DNA from: Phoma sp. XZ068
Lineage: Eukaryota > Ascomycota > Dothideomycetes > Pleosporales > Didymellaceae
DNA: 64,000 nt
Assembly: GCA_004835665.1 (NCBI GenBank)
Contig: RBKR01000018.1
Coordinates: 496,001-560,000, forward strand
Reading direction: 5' to 3'
The notes beneath the pieces are model-generated. The model did not search any database. It was given only the letters and a program-made list of their open reading frames with translations, and was not told the DNA's origin. A program made the position numbers and the translations under genes. Positions 33,619 to 45,586 of this stretch are shown one piece after another. Each line of letters opens with the position of its first letter. Position 1 is the first letter of the stretch.

Positions 33619-35121
33619 CTAATCTTTGGTTTTTTGGATGGCATGATACCCAGCGTTGAATGAATGGACATTGTTACGAGAGGAGTCGGTGGGTGTAGAT
33701 TTGTATTTTTATATACTAATGTTTACATTGGTATACATGTTTTTTTTTAACTGGCAAGTGCAGGCAGACAAATATCTGAGCTTCATATCACAATCCCATC
33801 CATCGCAAACCCATCCACAAACGCACACCGCGCTGCATGCCCTCTGATTCGTCAATTCCCCGCTGCAGGGCGTGGCACAAAAGTACATCCAGTAACTGCA
33901 AGTGGGTCCTATCGTGAGAAACACAACCCAGAGCCTCGGTCAATAATAGCACTGGGCACAGCTGGACCCCGTAGCACACGTGGAGCGTGTAAACCCCTTC
34001 GCGCATTTCGACCGAACCTCTCGCCGTCTTTCTTTCAGCGACGCCCACTGCAGGTCGGCGTATTGTCGGCCGATGGGGAGTGTGTCACAGCACATCACGT
34101 CGCATCACATGAATGTAGTGTAATGAGGAAGCACGTAACCGGTTGCTTTACTCTCGCACATTTCTCTTTTATGTGAAGGATGTGCGATGTCGGCGTGAGA
34201 TGATTGGACTTTGAATCACAATTGTTATTAGTTCTCGATGGTTATTGGATGAGGGAAAGTGTTATTGGAATCACTTTCTCCCTCGTATCGAAGACTGTGG
34301 AAGATGAGTAGGACTGGGTTTGCGGGGAGCGCACATGGCTTCCCCCTTAGCGAGGGGTTAGTGAGGGTCTAAGTGGCAGCAGCGAGGGCTCTGAGTGGCA
34401 GCCGCGCAGCCACTGAGCGTCTGGTTGAATGACTGGATTGTTCAGCGCTGCGATGAGGGCGAAACGTGTGCGACGGCACTTGGACGGCGGACATGCTGGG
34501 GGCCTCGCTGCACTTTGGATGTGATGTCGCTGCACGCTGCTGTTACGGGGATTACTGCAGGCGTCGGTTAGAGGGCGCGCTGGATTGTCTGGGTGGCACT
34601 GCACGCCAAGAGTCGCGAGTGGCGATGACTGGCGGCAGATCCTCGCGACATGTGATGCGGATTTCTGACATGTGAGAGTCGCGGCGCTGCGAAGGGCAAT
34701 TTGCTGCCAGGGCTGCTCATCTGCGTCTCTCTCCTCACCCCAGCGCCGACCGTCAGCCGAGCGATTGCATCCCCCCATTACGACGACGCAGACTCGACTG
34801 CCATGCCCGTGGCTGCGTAGCGCCTCACGCACACGCCTTGACGCTGCCTTTTTGACGTTGCGCTCCTGACGTCGTTGCGAAGTCAATTCCACGTCCGGCT
34901 CCGAGAAGGCACAGCCGGAGCGCTACCGCTTTGAGCGAGCCCCGATAGCACCGCAGGCAAGACAGTCGGCCACAACGGAGATAGCCAGCGCAGAGTGACT
35001 GCGGAGGAGCGTGGGAGAATACTGCCAGCGCTCTGACTGTGTGCGCCGTCTGACAGCCGCTGCGACGGTGGGGTAGAGCGCGGTAGTACGCCAGCCGACC
35101 GTCGCGCCCACATCGACGACC
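33619..35121. other. Long upstream region of OPI1
   Basis: 1.5 kb with no supported gene. A 181-codon open frame on the minus strand (34892-34347) is GC-rich and Arg-rich, with no motif, and looks like chance. The final 400 bp are GC-rich (many GCGC and CGCC words) and probably form the OPI1 leader. Confidence 0.5.
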
Positions 35122-36835
35122 ATGCAGGAGGAACAGCAGCGCGCCCCGCCGCCGGCGTACATGCAGCACGAGCCCGAGTCGTTCCAGCTCCCGAGTGTCC
35201 CCACGCACGCGCCGAACCGCCTCAGCAATGGCCGGCTGCCGGGCATCAAGGCGCTCGACCTGCCGGACACGACTGCCCGCCACACCCCGCGCAACTCGAG
35301 TGACCTGAGCCCGCGCGCGCAGGCGGAGGCCTCGCAATGGGGCTCCTTCCCGGCATTGCACAGCGCGACGTTTCCCAAGGTGCCCGACGGCCATCCAGTC
35401 GACATGGGCAGCCCCATGGACACGGCGAGCGTGCTGAGCGCACAGGACGAGGCTGCCCGCCGACGCGAGACGAGCGTGAGCATGGACGACCCTGATGTGC
35501 GTCTGGCCGCAGAGGCCTTGAGCGGGCTGGGCAATCCAGGTGCGTGGCTACAGACATGACGCTTTGCTGTGCTGATGATATATAGACTTCGTTCGGTCGC
35601 CAACTGCACCTTCCCTCCGCTCTGCCCGCGAACCCACCGCCGAGCCACAGCAGCCCATGCTCTCCCTCCTCACCTCGAACCACCCGTGGCTCGGCGGCAC
35701 CATCAGCGGCTCCCTCGCCGCCTACAACCTGACCAAGGACTACTCGCCACGCTTTGTTAAGTACGGTGCCGAGCTTGTTGAGCGCAATGTGGGCTCGCCC
35801 ATGGTCAACACAGTGTCGTCCGTCGGGCGGCGGACTGGCATGGAGAAGAACCTGCGCCGCTACCTCGGCGAGCAGCACCGTCGCCCATCCGACCTCGAGC
35901 AGGGCGACGCAGACGCGCCCAGGAAGAGGCAACGAGCGGGCAGTCCAGCCGCCGACGCCATGGAGATCGACTCGCGCACCTCGTCCCGCACACGCGGCGG
36001 CAGCCAGTCGTCCTACGCTGAATCCCTCCCGGCATACGATGACCAGCGATCGCCCAACTACGAAGAAAACGCAGTCATGACCGACTCGTCCACAACCACG
36101 ACCGGCAAGGAGCCCGAGCGCCGCCAGCAGTCGACCGCCGTGCAGGACCGCCGCGTTGCCTGGTCTACACAGCTCATCATGACCACCTCTGGGCTCGGTG
36201 TTGCATTGTCTGCCGCCTCCCTGCGCTCACTAAAGCAATGCCTCCACCTCCTGCGCGGCGCCACATCGCACATCGACTCAGTAATGCGGGCGTTGAAGCT
36301 CCTCCTCGAAGAATACGAAACCGCCCTACGCCAACGCCGCAGCTCCTCAGACCACGAGTCCTCCAAGACGGGCGACTCGGAGCAAAAAGAAGACGAAGTC
36401 CGCAAAATCGCCGAGAAGATAAAAACTCTCAGCTCCGACATCTGGACAACCCTCCAATCAGTCGTCCAATCCGTCTCCCGCCACACCGGCGGCGCACTCC
36501 CCCAAAACGCCTCCCAAGTCGTCCGCACTCAGCTCCTCAGCGTGCCCCAGCGCTGGCAGCTCGCTGGTCGACGCACCGCGAACCAGCCGCAAGACGAGGA
36601 GGCGGGTGAAGGTGAGGCCGTGCGCGGCGCGAATCGCATGTTGGCGTTTGCGATGGAGGGGTTGGATATGATGGGCCAGATTACGACGGTTGTCGATGGC
36701 ACGGTGCAGAGTGCGGAGAGTTGGCTTGCGAGGATTGGGAGGGCGCCGGCTAGTCAGACTGGGGAGAGTAGTGGTGGGGAGAAGAGGGGGATTGAGAGTG
36801 CGCGGACGGAGTATCCGGGGGATGAGAAGATGTAG
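35122..36835 (+). CDS. OPI1: Opi1-like transcriptional regulator
   Basis: Opi1 in yeast represses phospholipid biosynthesis genes and is held at the endoplasmic reticulum by binding phosphatidic acid; the filamentous homologue is less studied. Exons 35122-35539 and 35586-36835 join in phase 1 (555 aa); the 46-nt intron has GTGCGT and ATATAG ends. The family core is YSPRFVKYGAELVERNVGSP followed by SVGRRTGMEKNLRRYL; a second block is WSTQLIMTTSGLGVALSAAS with LKQCLHLLRGAT. The central part is acidic and Ser-rich (a possible activation or phosphorylation region), with a KRQR basic patch. The extreme N-terminus is Pro/Gln-rich. I do not see a clear FFAT motif. It stands on its own, with no inositol genes nearby. 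Confidence 0.87.
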
Positions 36836-38212
36836 TGAGGGAAGGCGAGCGAGCGAGAGAGCGAGAGACAGCAAAGGAGGGAGAAAAGGAGCAAGAGGGT
36901 AGAGAAAGGCTGTGAAGACACAGACTCCTGATCCAACACACGGGTGGAATGGGATACAGGATGTAATACCCAACCAGTCAGCCATCACACACGGCGAACT
37001 CTTTTCCTTTGTTATTCTTCCTTTTTTTTATTTTATACAGTTCAGGTTTAGGGTAGTCTAGTCCAGCAAGGCGTCGCGAATGCGGGTTCTATACCAGCTG
37101 CCTTAGTAGAGTTGGTGGGGGTTCTCACCGTCCCTTCCTCTTCTAGATAGAGACGAAGACGCGTGCTGGTAGCAATATTGGCGGAAGACTGTCAGTCTAT
37201 CTTTCTTTGTACGGGATGGGCCGGTGCGGGTAAAATCAGCGTCAGTGTTTGATATTGATAGTGAGTGACGCTTTCAATTCATTCTATTCTTTTCTATTCA
37301 AGCAAGACCCCTTCCAGCAATTAAGACAAGTTTAGTGAAAGTTAATACCTCGACACTATTGGTGGATATGTCGCCAGCCTTTTCCATATCTCTTTTTCTC
37401 TTTTTCTCTCTCTCTTCTTCTTGGATAATCACCGTCTGCTATCTGCGATCTCTTCTTCTCTTCTTTTCTTTTCTTTGCTAAGCTGACTGATTGTGAGTCG
37501 TTGCGGAAGGTGGGGCGAGTTTGCCTCGACGAGACTATGCTCGACTTGCCTTGCCTTGACTTTTTTCACTCGTTTAGCTGGTTACTTTTGATGTATTTGT
37601 TTGTATGCTTACTGCGTCTTGCATTCCTGATGTTTGCAGTCGTTCTGCTGCTCGCGAGAGAGGGGAAAAAGGTAGCATATGCTAACTACACACTACTAAG
37701 TAGAACTATACTATAATATACTATACTTCTACCGTTCCCTATTATATCCCACCCTATCGTTCCTGTGCAACCCCTCTTCTTTTCTCTCCTTTCCTCATCA
37801 CACGCAAACAAACTCATGAACACACGCATCCCCGCTTAAAACTCAAAAATACTATATATACATCAAGCTGTACTGGCCCCAATCCTGGAGGTGCCCTACG
37901 CACGCAGGAAGTGTCTAGTATTCTTATTCTTCTTACTTTCCACAAGGACAGAACACGATAATGCAACGCAATACCGACAGGTAGATGCCGGACATAGATA
38001 ATAAAAGATAGCTCATGCAGATTACACACTATTAACTAAGAGTTATACTATGCTATACTACCCTCCTATCCAACGCCCACATCCTCCTCCCACGCAACCA
38101 AAAACACGTACTCTTCAAAACTCCGATAATGCTCCACCCAACCCAATCCAGCCCACCCATCGAAATGCATATCAGACTTCCACCAACACCAGTCCTTCTA
38201 GATCCTTACACG
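36836..38212. other. Intergenic region with pyrimidine tracts
   Basis: Convergent 3' flanks of OPI1 and the large membrane protein. It has purine-rich runs just after the OPI1 stop (GAGCGAGCGAGAGAGCGAGA) and a CT tract at about 37387-37475. A hydrophobic 71-codon frame at 37501 starts with TTG and is not called. Confidence 0.5.
37387..37475. repeat. Pyrimidine-rich low-complexity tract
   Basis: Runs of CTTTTT and CTCTCT alternating with CTTCTT, intergenic. No unit is perfect for long enough to call a true microsatellite. Confidence 0.6.
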
Positions 38213-41200
38213 TTACGCCCGTAGAAATCCCTGCTCGTCGTAATAACTCCCCGGCGTCATCGTCGGACTCGTAACGTGCACGCGCACATTCACGTTCGGC
38301 GTCCCGTTGCCCAGCGCGCTGCGCTTGCGCTCGCTCCTGGGGTCGGGCGTGCGCTTCTTGCTGCTGCGCGTGGTGTCCTGGCCTGGACTGGTTTGCGGTG
38401 TGAGGGGTGTCGAGTCTTTGGCGACGGAGAACTGGCGTTTTTTGCTCTGCTTTGACGGGGACGGTGGCGGTTGGCCTTGCGTTTGGGACGGGATTTGGTT
38501 TTCGGACTGGGGTTCGGGCTGGTTTTGAGTCTGTGGTTGAGGTTGAGGTGCAGACACCTTCTCCGGCGGCGGCGTAGACGACGACCAAAACGCATCGCTC
38601 TCGTCCCATATACTACTCGGACTGCATTCTGCGCCCGCAATAGCATCGGCAGGCACGCCGGGCGCACCGCCCAGAGCTTTCGCTGCGCACGGCGTCGTCT
38701 CCAGATCTAGCACTGTCGTGTTGTGCGCATCATAACCCTCGTCGTCCCAGTCTTCCAGCACTGTGCCAACGAGTCTGCGCACCTCCTCGTCATCTAGCTC
38801 AAGACCCTCGGCTTCGTAGTCGTCTAGCTCGTCAAGCCAGCTCTCTTCGCCGGGAAGCTGCACGCTGGACTCGCGGCCGAGGCGGAGGTAGCGTCGTTCA
38901 CCCCGTCCGGATTTCTCTTTGCGGGCGTCCGAGGCGTCCGAGTTCATGCGGCGCAGCTGCTGAATCGACGAGCGGAGGGGCTTTGGCGGCGAGACGCGTG
39001 GGCCGCGCGGGCCGGGGGCGAGCTTGGGCATGTCGGCGAAGTTGAGGGAGAGCGTTGGGAGGGAGGCGTGTGCTGGACGCGGAGAGCAGGGTGCATGGAG
39101 GCCGACGGCCGTGGAGATGGATCCGTGGGGAGAGTGAGATGGGGACGAGTAAACAGAGCTTGTTTGGGAGCGATAGGTGGGCGAATCCATGTTTTTGGGT
39201 GACAGGAAGGCTGCGTTGAGTAGAGGATCCAGAAGTCCGGGTGTGGTGGGGATGGCGATGCTGGTGCGGCTGCTGTTTGCTGACTGGCTGATACTACCCC
39301 GGGAGTGCTCGAAGCCGCTGGTGAGGATGCTGAAATTGTCCTTGGTCAATACTGATGGGTCAATGGTCCTAGGGGATTCTTCTTCGGGGATAGTTGTTGC
39401 GTTGATCGGTAAGTTGTACTGACCATTCAGCGCGAAGCGTGGAGGTGAGCTGGTCTTTGGTGAGATAGGTGGTGAATCACCATACCGGTTCTGCTCGTGA
39501 TCCACTGTAGCTTTCGACCCAACCGAAGACTCTTCAGGAATTGTTGTGCATGCTGACGGGTATCCACGCGACGGGACGTTTGCAGGAGTTTGGAACACCA
39601 ACCCAGGCTGCTCCGGGTCATACTCGTCAAGGTCGATGAGGCTTGTTTGAGATGGAGAGGATTGGCGGCCAGGTGCGCCATTCCTGAAAGGATATTGCTG
39701 CAGGTACGGCGTATCAGGCACAGGAAATACTAGGTTGTGGTCCGAAATATGGACAACAGTGTCTTCATCAGGCTCGATGATTGACAGAGGAAGTGGGAAT
39801 CGGGACAGGCTGAAGACAGAGCCTGTACTCAGCCGATTCTGTTCACGATCCGAGAGCTCTGGCAGTACCTGATCAGTCGGTGCGACAACAAGAGTCTGAT
39901 CGTAGCTCATCATTGGCAGCGAGGGTGAGGTTGGCGTCAATGATGCTCTTAGTGATGTCGCGGTAAAGCTTAGATCGGGGGCGAACGTTTCTGAACTCGG
40001 CGGTGCAGGTAACGTACGAGTGTTAGAGACACCGAGGCCGGTCGTTCTCTTTTCAATTGAATTTCTGGTAGACCAGCCGTCCTCGCCTGGAAATGCAGGA
40101 CTGGTCGCTCGGCTTCGGATCGAGTGTATTGTCGGCACGAGTGATATACGCACGCTATGCCCCCTTCGATGACCTTGACGGGCACCAGGACTTCCCTTCA
40201 AGGCCGAAGGTGGCTTGACAGCTGTGAGCGGCGCTGGATCCCATTGAAAAGGATTGCCACAACTGCTTCTTGATGAAGCTCTTGAAGTCTGGCGTTTAGG
40301 CGACCTCATTGTTAACGGTGGGTTTGTTGTAACCTGGGAGAACTTTTCTGGAGAACCCGATGAAGTGACGAGTGTTTTCGACCTACGCTTTGGTGTTCTG
40401 CTGCGCGAGTCGGATGGGCTCGTATTTGCCGAAACGACCCTGCTCATGGTGATAGACTCCGCTCTCTTAACGGACCCGACCGAACCAAGGGTGTGGATCG
40501 AGCCAAGCGTATGTGTACTCGATTCTTTTGGAAGAGCCGTCGAGTCCTGAACGAACTCCCGTCGTGCTTCTGGCGAAGCTGTCTCGATCTCTGCCGCGGT
40601 GCTCCTCACTGAGCCGCGCAAACTGTACATGCTCTCCCGAGTCTCAACCACAGGGTTCATCCTTTCTGGCGAATTGTTCTTCCAGTCTCGTTTGGTGACC
40701 TTTGGTGCTCGCGCGTGAGAGGACTGCATAACAATTGGACTTGGGCGGGGGTTCAGTATAGCGCTGTCTGTAGAGCCAAAGCTGGATATCGAAGTCTTTG
40801 ACGGTGCGTGGCGGAGCTGGCTCTTTCTTCTAGCTTCATCTTTGATGCGAGCGATGTCGAGCGGCAAAGGTGGCAATATCACATCCGGTGCCTTCCCAGA
40901 CGCCTGGCTGTGAAGGCTCGTGGACCTTTGCCGGACTTGAGGACGTTCGGTATCATGTGGCACTTCTATGACCGATTTCGCACGTTGTAATCGTCTTGAA
41001 ACTTCCAATGGTGCGGGCTCAATGACGTCCGTATCTTGACTTTGAGTGCGGAAAGCTGGATGGTATTGCAGTAACGATTGGCAGGAAGAAGGTTGACTGC
41101 CGCATTCCTTCAACAACGCCAGCGGTGGCCTTGAACCTGTTAGTTGTCCACCGCCCAAGATTGGGACCAGAGACGACGGTTTCGGATCCTCTAATACGGC

Positions 41201-41683
41201 CGATAGCCTATTGGCCTTTAACTTCTTCATCTTCATGGTGTGACCAGATAATTTGCGATTATGGAATGGCCATGATAGACTACTGGTCCTCTTATTCGGT
41301 TCAATCGGCTTTGGAGGTACATAGTGTTCTGGTACGGAGGTGGACGGTCCGCTGGATGGCGCTGCCGACCCGATCGTCTCCACTGACGGTAATGCCCCCC
41401 ATCCTGACTTGGCATTGAACGGCAAGATGGTGTTTCGCCTGAGCACGGCGCGTGGCCGGGTCACCTCATTGAGCTTGGCCTCCTTTTGCGCTTGAGTGAT
41501 AGTCAAGCCGCGTTCGTCAAGGTCGGCGAGGAGTTGCTTGTGTCTGCGGACTGCCCTGATGAGAAGCAGCACAAGAGCGGCGAGAAGACCCAGGATAACT
41601 ACGCCAATGGCGCTCACAATGGCGATGATGGCGGTCGTGCTGAGAGCCCCGCCTGACTCGGCGCGTGATCGCAAGTTCGCCAT
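38213..41683 (-). CDS. Uncharacterised 1156-aa single-pass membrane protein
   Basis: Not assigned to a named family. The N-terminus is short, then comes one transmembrane helix (about residues 17-42, hydrophobic AIIAIVSAIGVVILGLLAAL), then a Lys/Arg-rich juxtamembrane part and the block TRPRAVLRRNTILPFNAKSG, followed by GWGALPSVETI. My impression is that this block recurs in hypothetical filamentous-fungal proteins. The remaining 1000 residues are disordered: rich in Ser, Pro and Thr, with many SP/TP sites that could be phosphorylated. Two acidic clusters occur near the end (EESWLDELDDYEAEGLELDD). There is no signal peptide, so the N-terminus is likely outside and the long tail inside. The frame is open upstream to 41812 but the first ATG is at 41683. 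No intron is needed over 3.4 kb. Confidence 0.78.
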   Translation of the reverse strand: MANLRSRAESGGALSTTAIIAIVSAIGVVILGLLAALVLLLIRAVRRHKQLLADLDERGLTITQAQKEAKLNEVTRPRAVLRRNTILPFNAKSGWGALPSVETIGSAAPSSGPSTSVPEHYVPPKPIEPNKRTSSLSWPFHNRKLSGHTMKMKKLKANRLSAVLEDPKPSSLVPILGGGQLTGSRPPLALLKECGSQPSSCQSLLQYHPAFRTQSQDTDVIEPAPLEVSRRLQRAKSVIEVPHDTERPQVRQRSTSLHSQASGKAPDVILPPLPLDIARIKDEARRKSQLRHAPSKTSISSFGSTDSAILNPRPSPIVMQSSHARAPKVTKRDWKNNSPERMNPVVETRESMYSLRGSVRSTAAEIETASPEARREFVQDSTALPKESSTHTLGSIHTLGSVGSVKRAESITMSRVVSANTSPSDSRSRTPKRRSKTLVTSSGSPEKFSQVTTNPPLTMRSPKRQTSRASSRSSCGNPFQWDPAPLTAVKPPSALKGSPGARQGHRRGHSVRISLVPTIHSIRSRATSPAFPGEDGWSTRNSIEKRTTGLGVSNTRTLPAPPSSETFAPDLSFTATSLRASLTPTSPSLPMMSYDQTLVVAPTDQVLPELSDREQNRLSTGSVFSLSRFPLPLSIIEPDEDTVVHISDHNLVFPVPDTPYLQQYPFRNGAPGRQSSPSQTSLIDLDEYDPEQPGLVFQTPANVPSRGYPSACTTIPEESSVGSKATVDHEQNRYGDSPPISPKTSSPPRFALNGQYNLPINATTIPEEESPRTIDPSVLTKDNFSILTSGFEHSRGSISQSANSSRTSIAIPTTPGLLDPLLNAAFLSPKNMDSPTYRSQTSSVYSSPSHSPHGSISTAVGLHAPCSPRPAHASLPTLSLNFADMPKLAPGPRGPRVSPPKPLRSSIQQLRRMNSDASDARKEKSGRGERRYLRLGRESSVQLPGEESWLDELDDYEAEGLELDDEEVRRLVGTVLEDWDDEGYDAHNTTVLDLETTPCAAKALGGAPGVPADAIAGAECSPSSIWDESDAFWSSSTPPPEKVSAPQPQPQTQNQPEPQSENQIPSQTQGQPPPSPSKQSKKRQFSVAKDSTPLTPQTSPGQDTTRSSKKRTPDPRSERKRSALGNGTPNVNVRVHVTSPTMTPGSYYDEQGFLRA

Positions 41684-42872
41684 TGACGTTCTGTTTATTC
41701 TATCAGGCTCTGCGCTCGATGTTCGAGATCCACTTGAGCGACCTGAGTATCGGGCCGCCTTGGGGCAATGTATGGAACGCCGTATAGCTGTAATAGTATC
41801 CTCTGTTGTCAATTAGTATCCTCCTCTTTCTTCTCGATATTATCGCCAGTGAAGAAGGCCTACAACGACCGGCGCAACGAAACCCGCGGCAAAAGCGATC
41901 CCAAAACAGACCAAACACTGGGCTATCCGCGGGTAAACATACATTTTGGTGTATTTTGGCGTTCTTCTTTCGTCGTCTGGGTAAAGATGATGGAATGTGA
42001 GGCAAAAATGGGGAGCAAAACAACGGTCGATTGCGCCGAGGGAGGGATGAGTATGGAATGCATGACCTAGGCCTGGCCGCGCATCACGCGACAAATCGTT
42101 TACTGCTATACCTTCATGCATAGAATACTAATACCTTCCGCCGGGTCCTCTTGCACGTTCCCGCAGCTGTCAGGCGCCGCGTGGACCGGTGATGTATCAA
42201 CGCATGTACTCCCACCCTTTCTTGATGTGGTAAATGGCATTGTTTTCTTGACGGCAGGCGAAAGTCCGGCATACTTGTTCTCTAGAACGCTTTGAAATGA
42301 GCAGAGTGAGCTGCGTCAGTGCAACAGATTATTGCGAAGCCGTCGCGGTTGCAGTAGTCGTTTCCAAGGGAGGATAAGACTGGCTTCGTATGCCAACCCT
42401 ACCGGTCCATGTCTTGAACACCGGCAGCTTCAATGTACCGAAACAGAGGGCTTGCATGTATGTACCAGGTACCTGGCAGACAACGACTGGCGCATCATCG
42501 TGGTGTTGAAGCACAAGGATGACGTGCAGCTCCCCGCGAAACAGTCAGCCCGTCCGCTGGTATTGAGGCGCATTGACAGTGGCTGAGACCTCGTCAGAGA
42601 CAGTCCTCATCTCGTCGCGGACGCGACTAAGAGGAGAGTCTTGGGATTGATGGACGTGAGAATATGGACCATGGAGTGATGGTCGAGACTGAGGTTGGAC
42701 GCGCTCGCGTCATGGGCGCGTGGCTTACTAAGCGGCGACTTGGACGGTCGTGTTTGATACGCCTAGAGACATAGAATCACGAGGCTAGCTTCACCAATGG
42801 CGCGAAGTTGAAAATGTATGGATTGATTCGATGTGCAAACGCTGGGTATATTGAACAAAGCAAGACAACACG
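41684..42872. other. Intergenic region without a supported gene
   Basis: Short open frames on both strands show no motif. It probably holds the promoter of the large membrane protein (minus) and the 3' flank of the pepsin-fold gene. Confidence 0.5.
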
Positions 42873-44413
42873 CTACCCCTTCTTCCAAAACATAACCTTC
42901 TCCTTCACACTCTTCTTCCCGGGAGGCCCGTCAAAGCTCGGTGCAGACTCAACATCCATCTGCTCTAATTTCGCTGCCTTGTTCTTCGCCAAATCCCTCT
43001 TCAGCCTCCTCTCATCTGACTTCCTCAGCCAGCTAACATATAAGCAATACAACGCTCCAAGACAGCCCAACCCACCAATAACGCCTCCAATTACTGCACC
43101 AATCAAACCCTGGCTTTGCCAATCACTCTGCTTTGGCCTCTCGTACGCCACGGGAGTAGATTTGGGGCAGAATGTGACGGGCATAACCATGTTGTTCTTC
43201 TGGATTGCTTGGGCGAGGAAGAAGTTATTGGAGTCGTAGTCAGCCATTAGGTAGACTTGACCAAGGAAGGCAGAGCCGAGAAGGAAGGGAGACTTGTCAT
43301 TCTCCTCACGGCTTTGGACCGGGCTGATATTTGAGGCATTCCTAAGGACTTCAGGAGGGAAAGTGACTGTGAAGCCATCCTCTAGGACAATTGATAGGGT
43401 GGCATTACGGTCTGCCGCAACCTTTAACGAGTTGTCGCCCCAGTAGTTGTCTTTCTGGGCGCCAAGTGCTTTTATGAAGTTCTGAGTGATCTGGTATGGG
43501 AAGGACAGCGGGAATTGCTCAGTGGTAATCTGTGCTTCGAAAGTCTGTGGTGTCGACTTCATATCAGGAAAGTCTTTAGAGTCGAAGAGTGACTGGTTTG
43601 CTCCGCTTGCGGTCTGTGTGATGATGATGTCTTTGATACGCACACTCATAGGGTTGACGTTGTTGATGTTCATTGGGTACTGTCGCGGTGTCCCTGTGAA
43701 GCGACCGGAATCGTAGCCTCCGAAGACGTTGCTCCCATTGACTTTGCCGCCAGCGCGGTCGAAGCCTTGGCCAATATAGAGCGAATATGTCTTGCCTGCA
43801 ATCATCTCACGCCCGGCAAGATCATGTAAAAGTGTCGAATCTGCACCTATTCCCACTCTGCCAGGTACAATAGCTCCTGATGTTGCAACCTCGATGGTCG
43901 AGTTTGGTACAAGCGTCTGTGATGCACCGTCCGTTTCGAAGTAGTGTGTATAAAGTCGAACTGTGTCTTGGCCAAAGTAGCCCTCGAGAGTGTTGTTGCT
44001 GTCCGCATCTAGAGTGTTGAAGCCTTTGGATTCGATAAACCTAGCGACGACGTAAGTGACTGTTTGTCATTTGTCAACGCTCCAAGGACCTACGTTGTAG
44101 ATTGATTGCTGTTGTAGAAGCCTCCTGTCGATACATCACATTTGCTGAGCGTGCTCTTTTGACAGTAACTATGTGCTCCGAATGAGATGTGGTTCTGCGA
44201 TAATGATGGCCACAGACTATGGTTTTGCGCTGATGTTGCTGACGCGGTCTCACCCGTACCAACTCCGATGAAAGATCCATACTGAAAAACAGGTGAATCG
44301 TGAACGGCACGTTTGTGGATATCGACGTAGATAGGTTTTATTGAGCAGTTGAAAGCAACTGTAGCCTGAGCGAACAGCACAGTTGCAGAAACCAATAGCG
44401 TAAGAGTTGGCAT
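42873..44413 (-). CDS. Pepsin-fold (A1-like) membrane protein without catalytic motifs
   Basis: A 495-aa protein whose plan matches the fungal membrane-bound A1 aspartic protease family. Exons 44413-44094 and 44040-42873 join in phase 2 (GTAGGT donor, CGCTAG acceptor, 53 nt). Residues 1-20 are a signal peptide. Pepsin-fold landmarks are present: a strand pair leading to the psi-loop (SLWPSLSQNH, where active enzymes have a DTGS before LW), YNSNQST as in the usual Y-x-x-S-x-S-S/T, GRVGIG, SLYIGQG and FGGYDSGRFTG. The second DTG/DSG region reads LSIVLEDGFTVTFP. Neither catalytic Asp-Thr/Ser-Gly is there. A transmembrane helix (about 420-444, GLIGAVIGGVIGGLGCLGAL) and a Lys-rich cytoplasmic tail follow. 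A binding or sensor role is more likely than proteolysis. Confidence 0.72.
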
Positions 44414-45586
44414 GGTGCTTGAGGAGGACGAAGACGCTTGAAACCAGCAAGCTATGATACAACGCAGAATCTAGTTCTGGGGATATTCACACCGAGGACT
44501 GGCCAAGAAACGATGAAAGCAGACGTTCAAACGTCGGATATGCACTTGAGGCGCCGTGGTGTCTTTGTAGGCCCCTCCTTCTGTACCTCGATACACTAAG
44601 ATGAGCATGCGTTACACGAACCACTCACAGATCACCCGGAAGGCCGGCTTATCTCCAGGCTTCTGTTCATAGAACACGACTCCATCTCTGGGCACTTTCA
44701 GGACCAAAGTCAGGGAAGAGAGGCGCCTGCTGACGCCTCTGCGGAGCGTACCGCAGGTAGCATGGTTAGGAAATAGCTACACGTAGGCGCTTCGAGGGAG
44801 GACTGCATGCGGATCATCGTTTATCCTCGCCTTGTTTAATATGCTTGCAGACTTAATCTGAAGTCATTGGATGGACATTGATGAACGTCTCACCCTTGCT
44901 GATCGGGCGTTTACGACGGATGCTCGATTGGCTGGGAGAGAACGAAGCGCCGTCCGTGCACGGACTGTGGGGCAACGTGGTCTATTCTTGTCCTTCAACC
45001 TCCACAACCCCAACCACCTTGCGCATGCAATCTAATGTGCTACCTTACTCGCCTTACATGATGGTTCGATTCTGTCATTTGGGTTGCGCATGCTTACAAG
45101 AAGAGCAAGTCTAGGTTCGTTCTAGCTGACAGCTGACGACGACAATGCCGGTCTGACCGAGGCCCTTAATCCTGGAATTTACCCCACAATCACACCGTGG
45201 TGCAGTGGAGCCAAAGTTTCGAATCTTGTACAGTGCAGCTTATGATCTACTCTAAAGGTCAAAACACGGTGCCAGTACCGATTCATTGGCGACAGCACAT
45301 TCGAACTGCATGACCAATGACATGTCTTGAAGGGTCGCATCTGCAGTGTTGCGTGGCAAGGCCAGCGATCAGCATGGAGGTGGTCAGCGAGCATAGACGT
45401 GGTCAGTGAGAGCATTATGAGAGATGGCTGGCCCCATGATCTGGGCCACATAATGAACCATCACAACAGCAAAAGTCGTAGCATGCTAATTGTCGCGTGG
45501 ATCTATCTAACGTCAACATACTACTTCTATATAGCGACCGAATCTCAATGTATTGTGTCATGACAGGCTACATGGTTTCGACTCTA
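44414..45586. other. Intergenic region without a supported gene
   Basis: It holds the promoter of the pepsin-fold gene and the 3' flank of the exo-GH28. The open frames present are short and featureless. Confidence 0.5.

Noticed and set aside
33619..35121. Arg-rich open frames on the minus strand upstream of OPI1
   Set aside because: GC-rich sequence lengthens chance frames; no motif, start context or splice signal supports a gene.
34825..35932. Long minus-strand frames opposite OPI1
   Set aside because: They are antisense shadows of the OPI1 exons, which have clear domain matches.
37501..37716. 71-codon hydrophobic frame on plus
   Set aside because: It begins with TTG, not ATG, and lies in T-rich intergenic DNA that gives chance hydrophobic codons.
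44041..44093. Earlier acceptor AAACAG in the intron of the pepsin-fold gene
   Set aside because: Using it breaks the frame; only the CGCTAG acceptor keeps the second exon in phase.
45063..45080. GGTTCGATTCTG resembling a tRNA B box
   Set aside because: No matching A box or cloverleaf stems lie upstream within tRNA distance.
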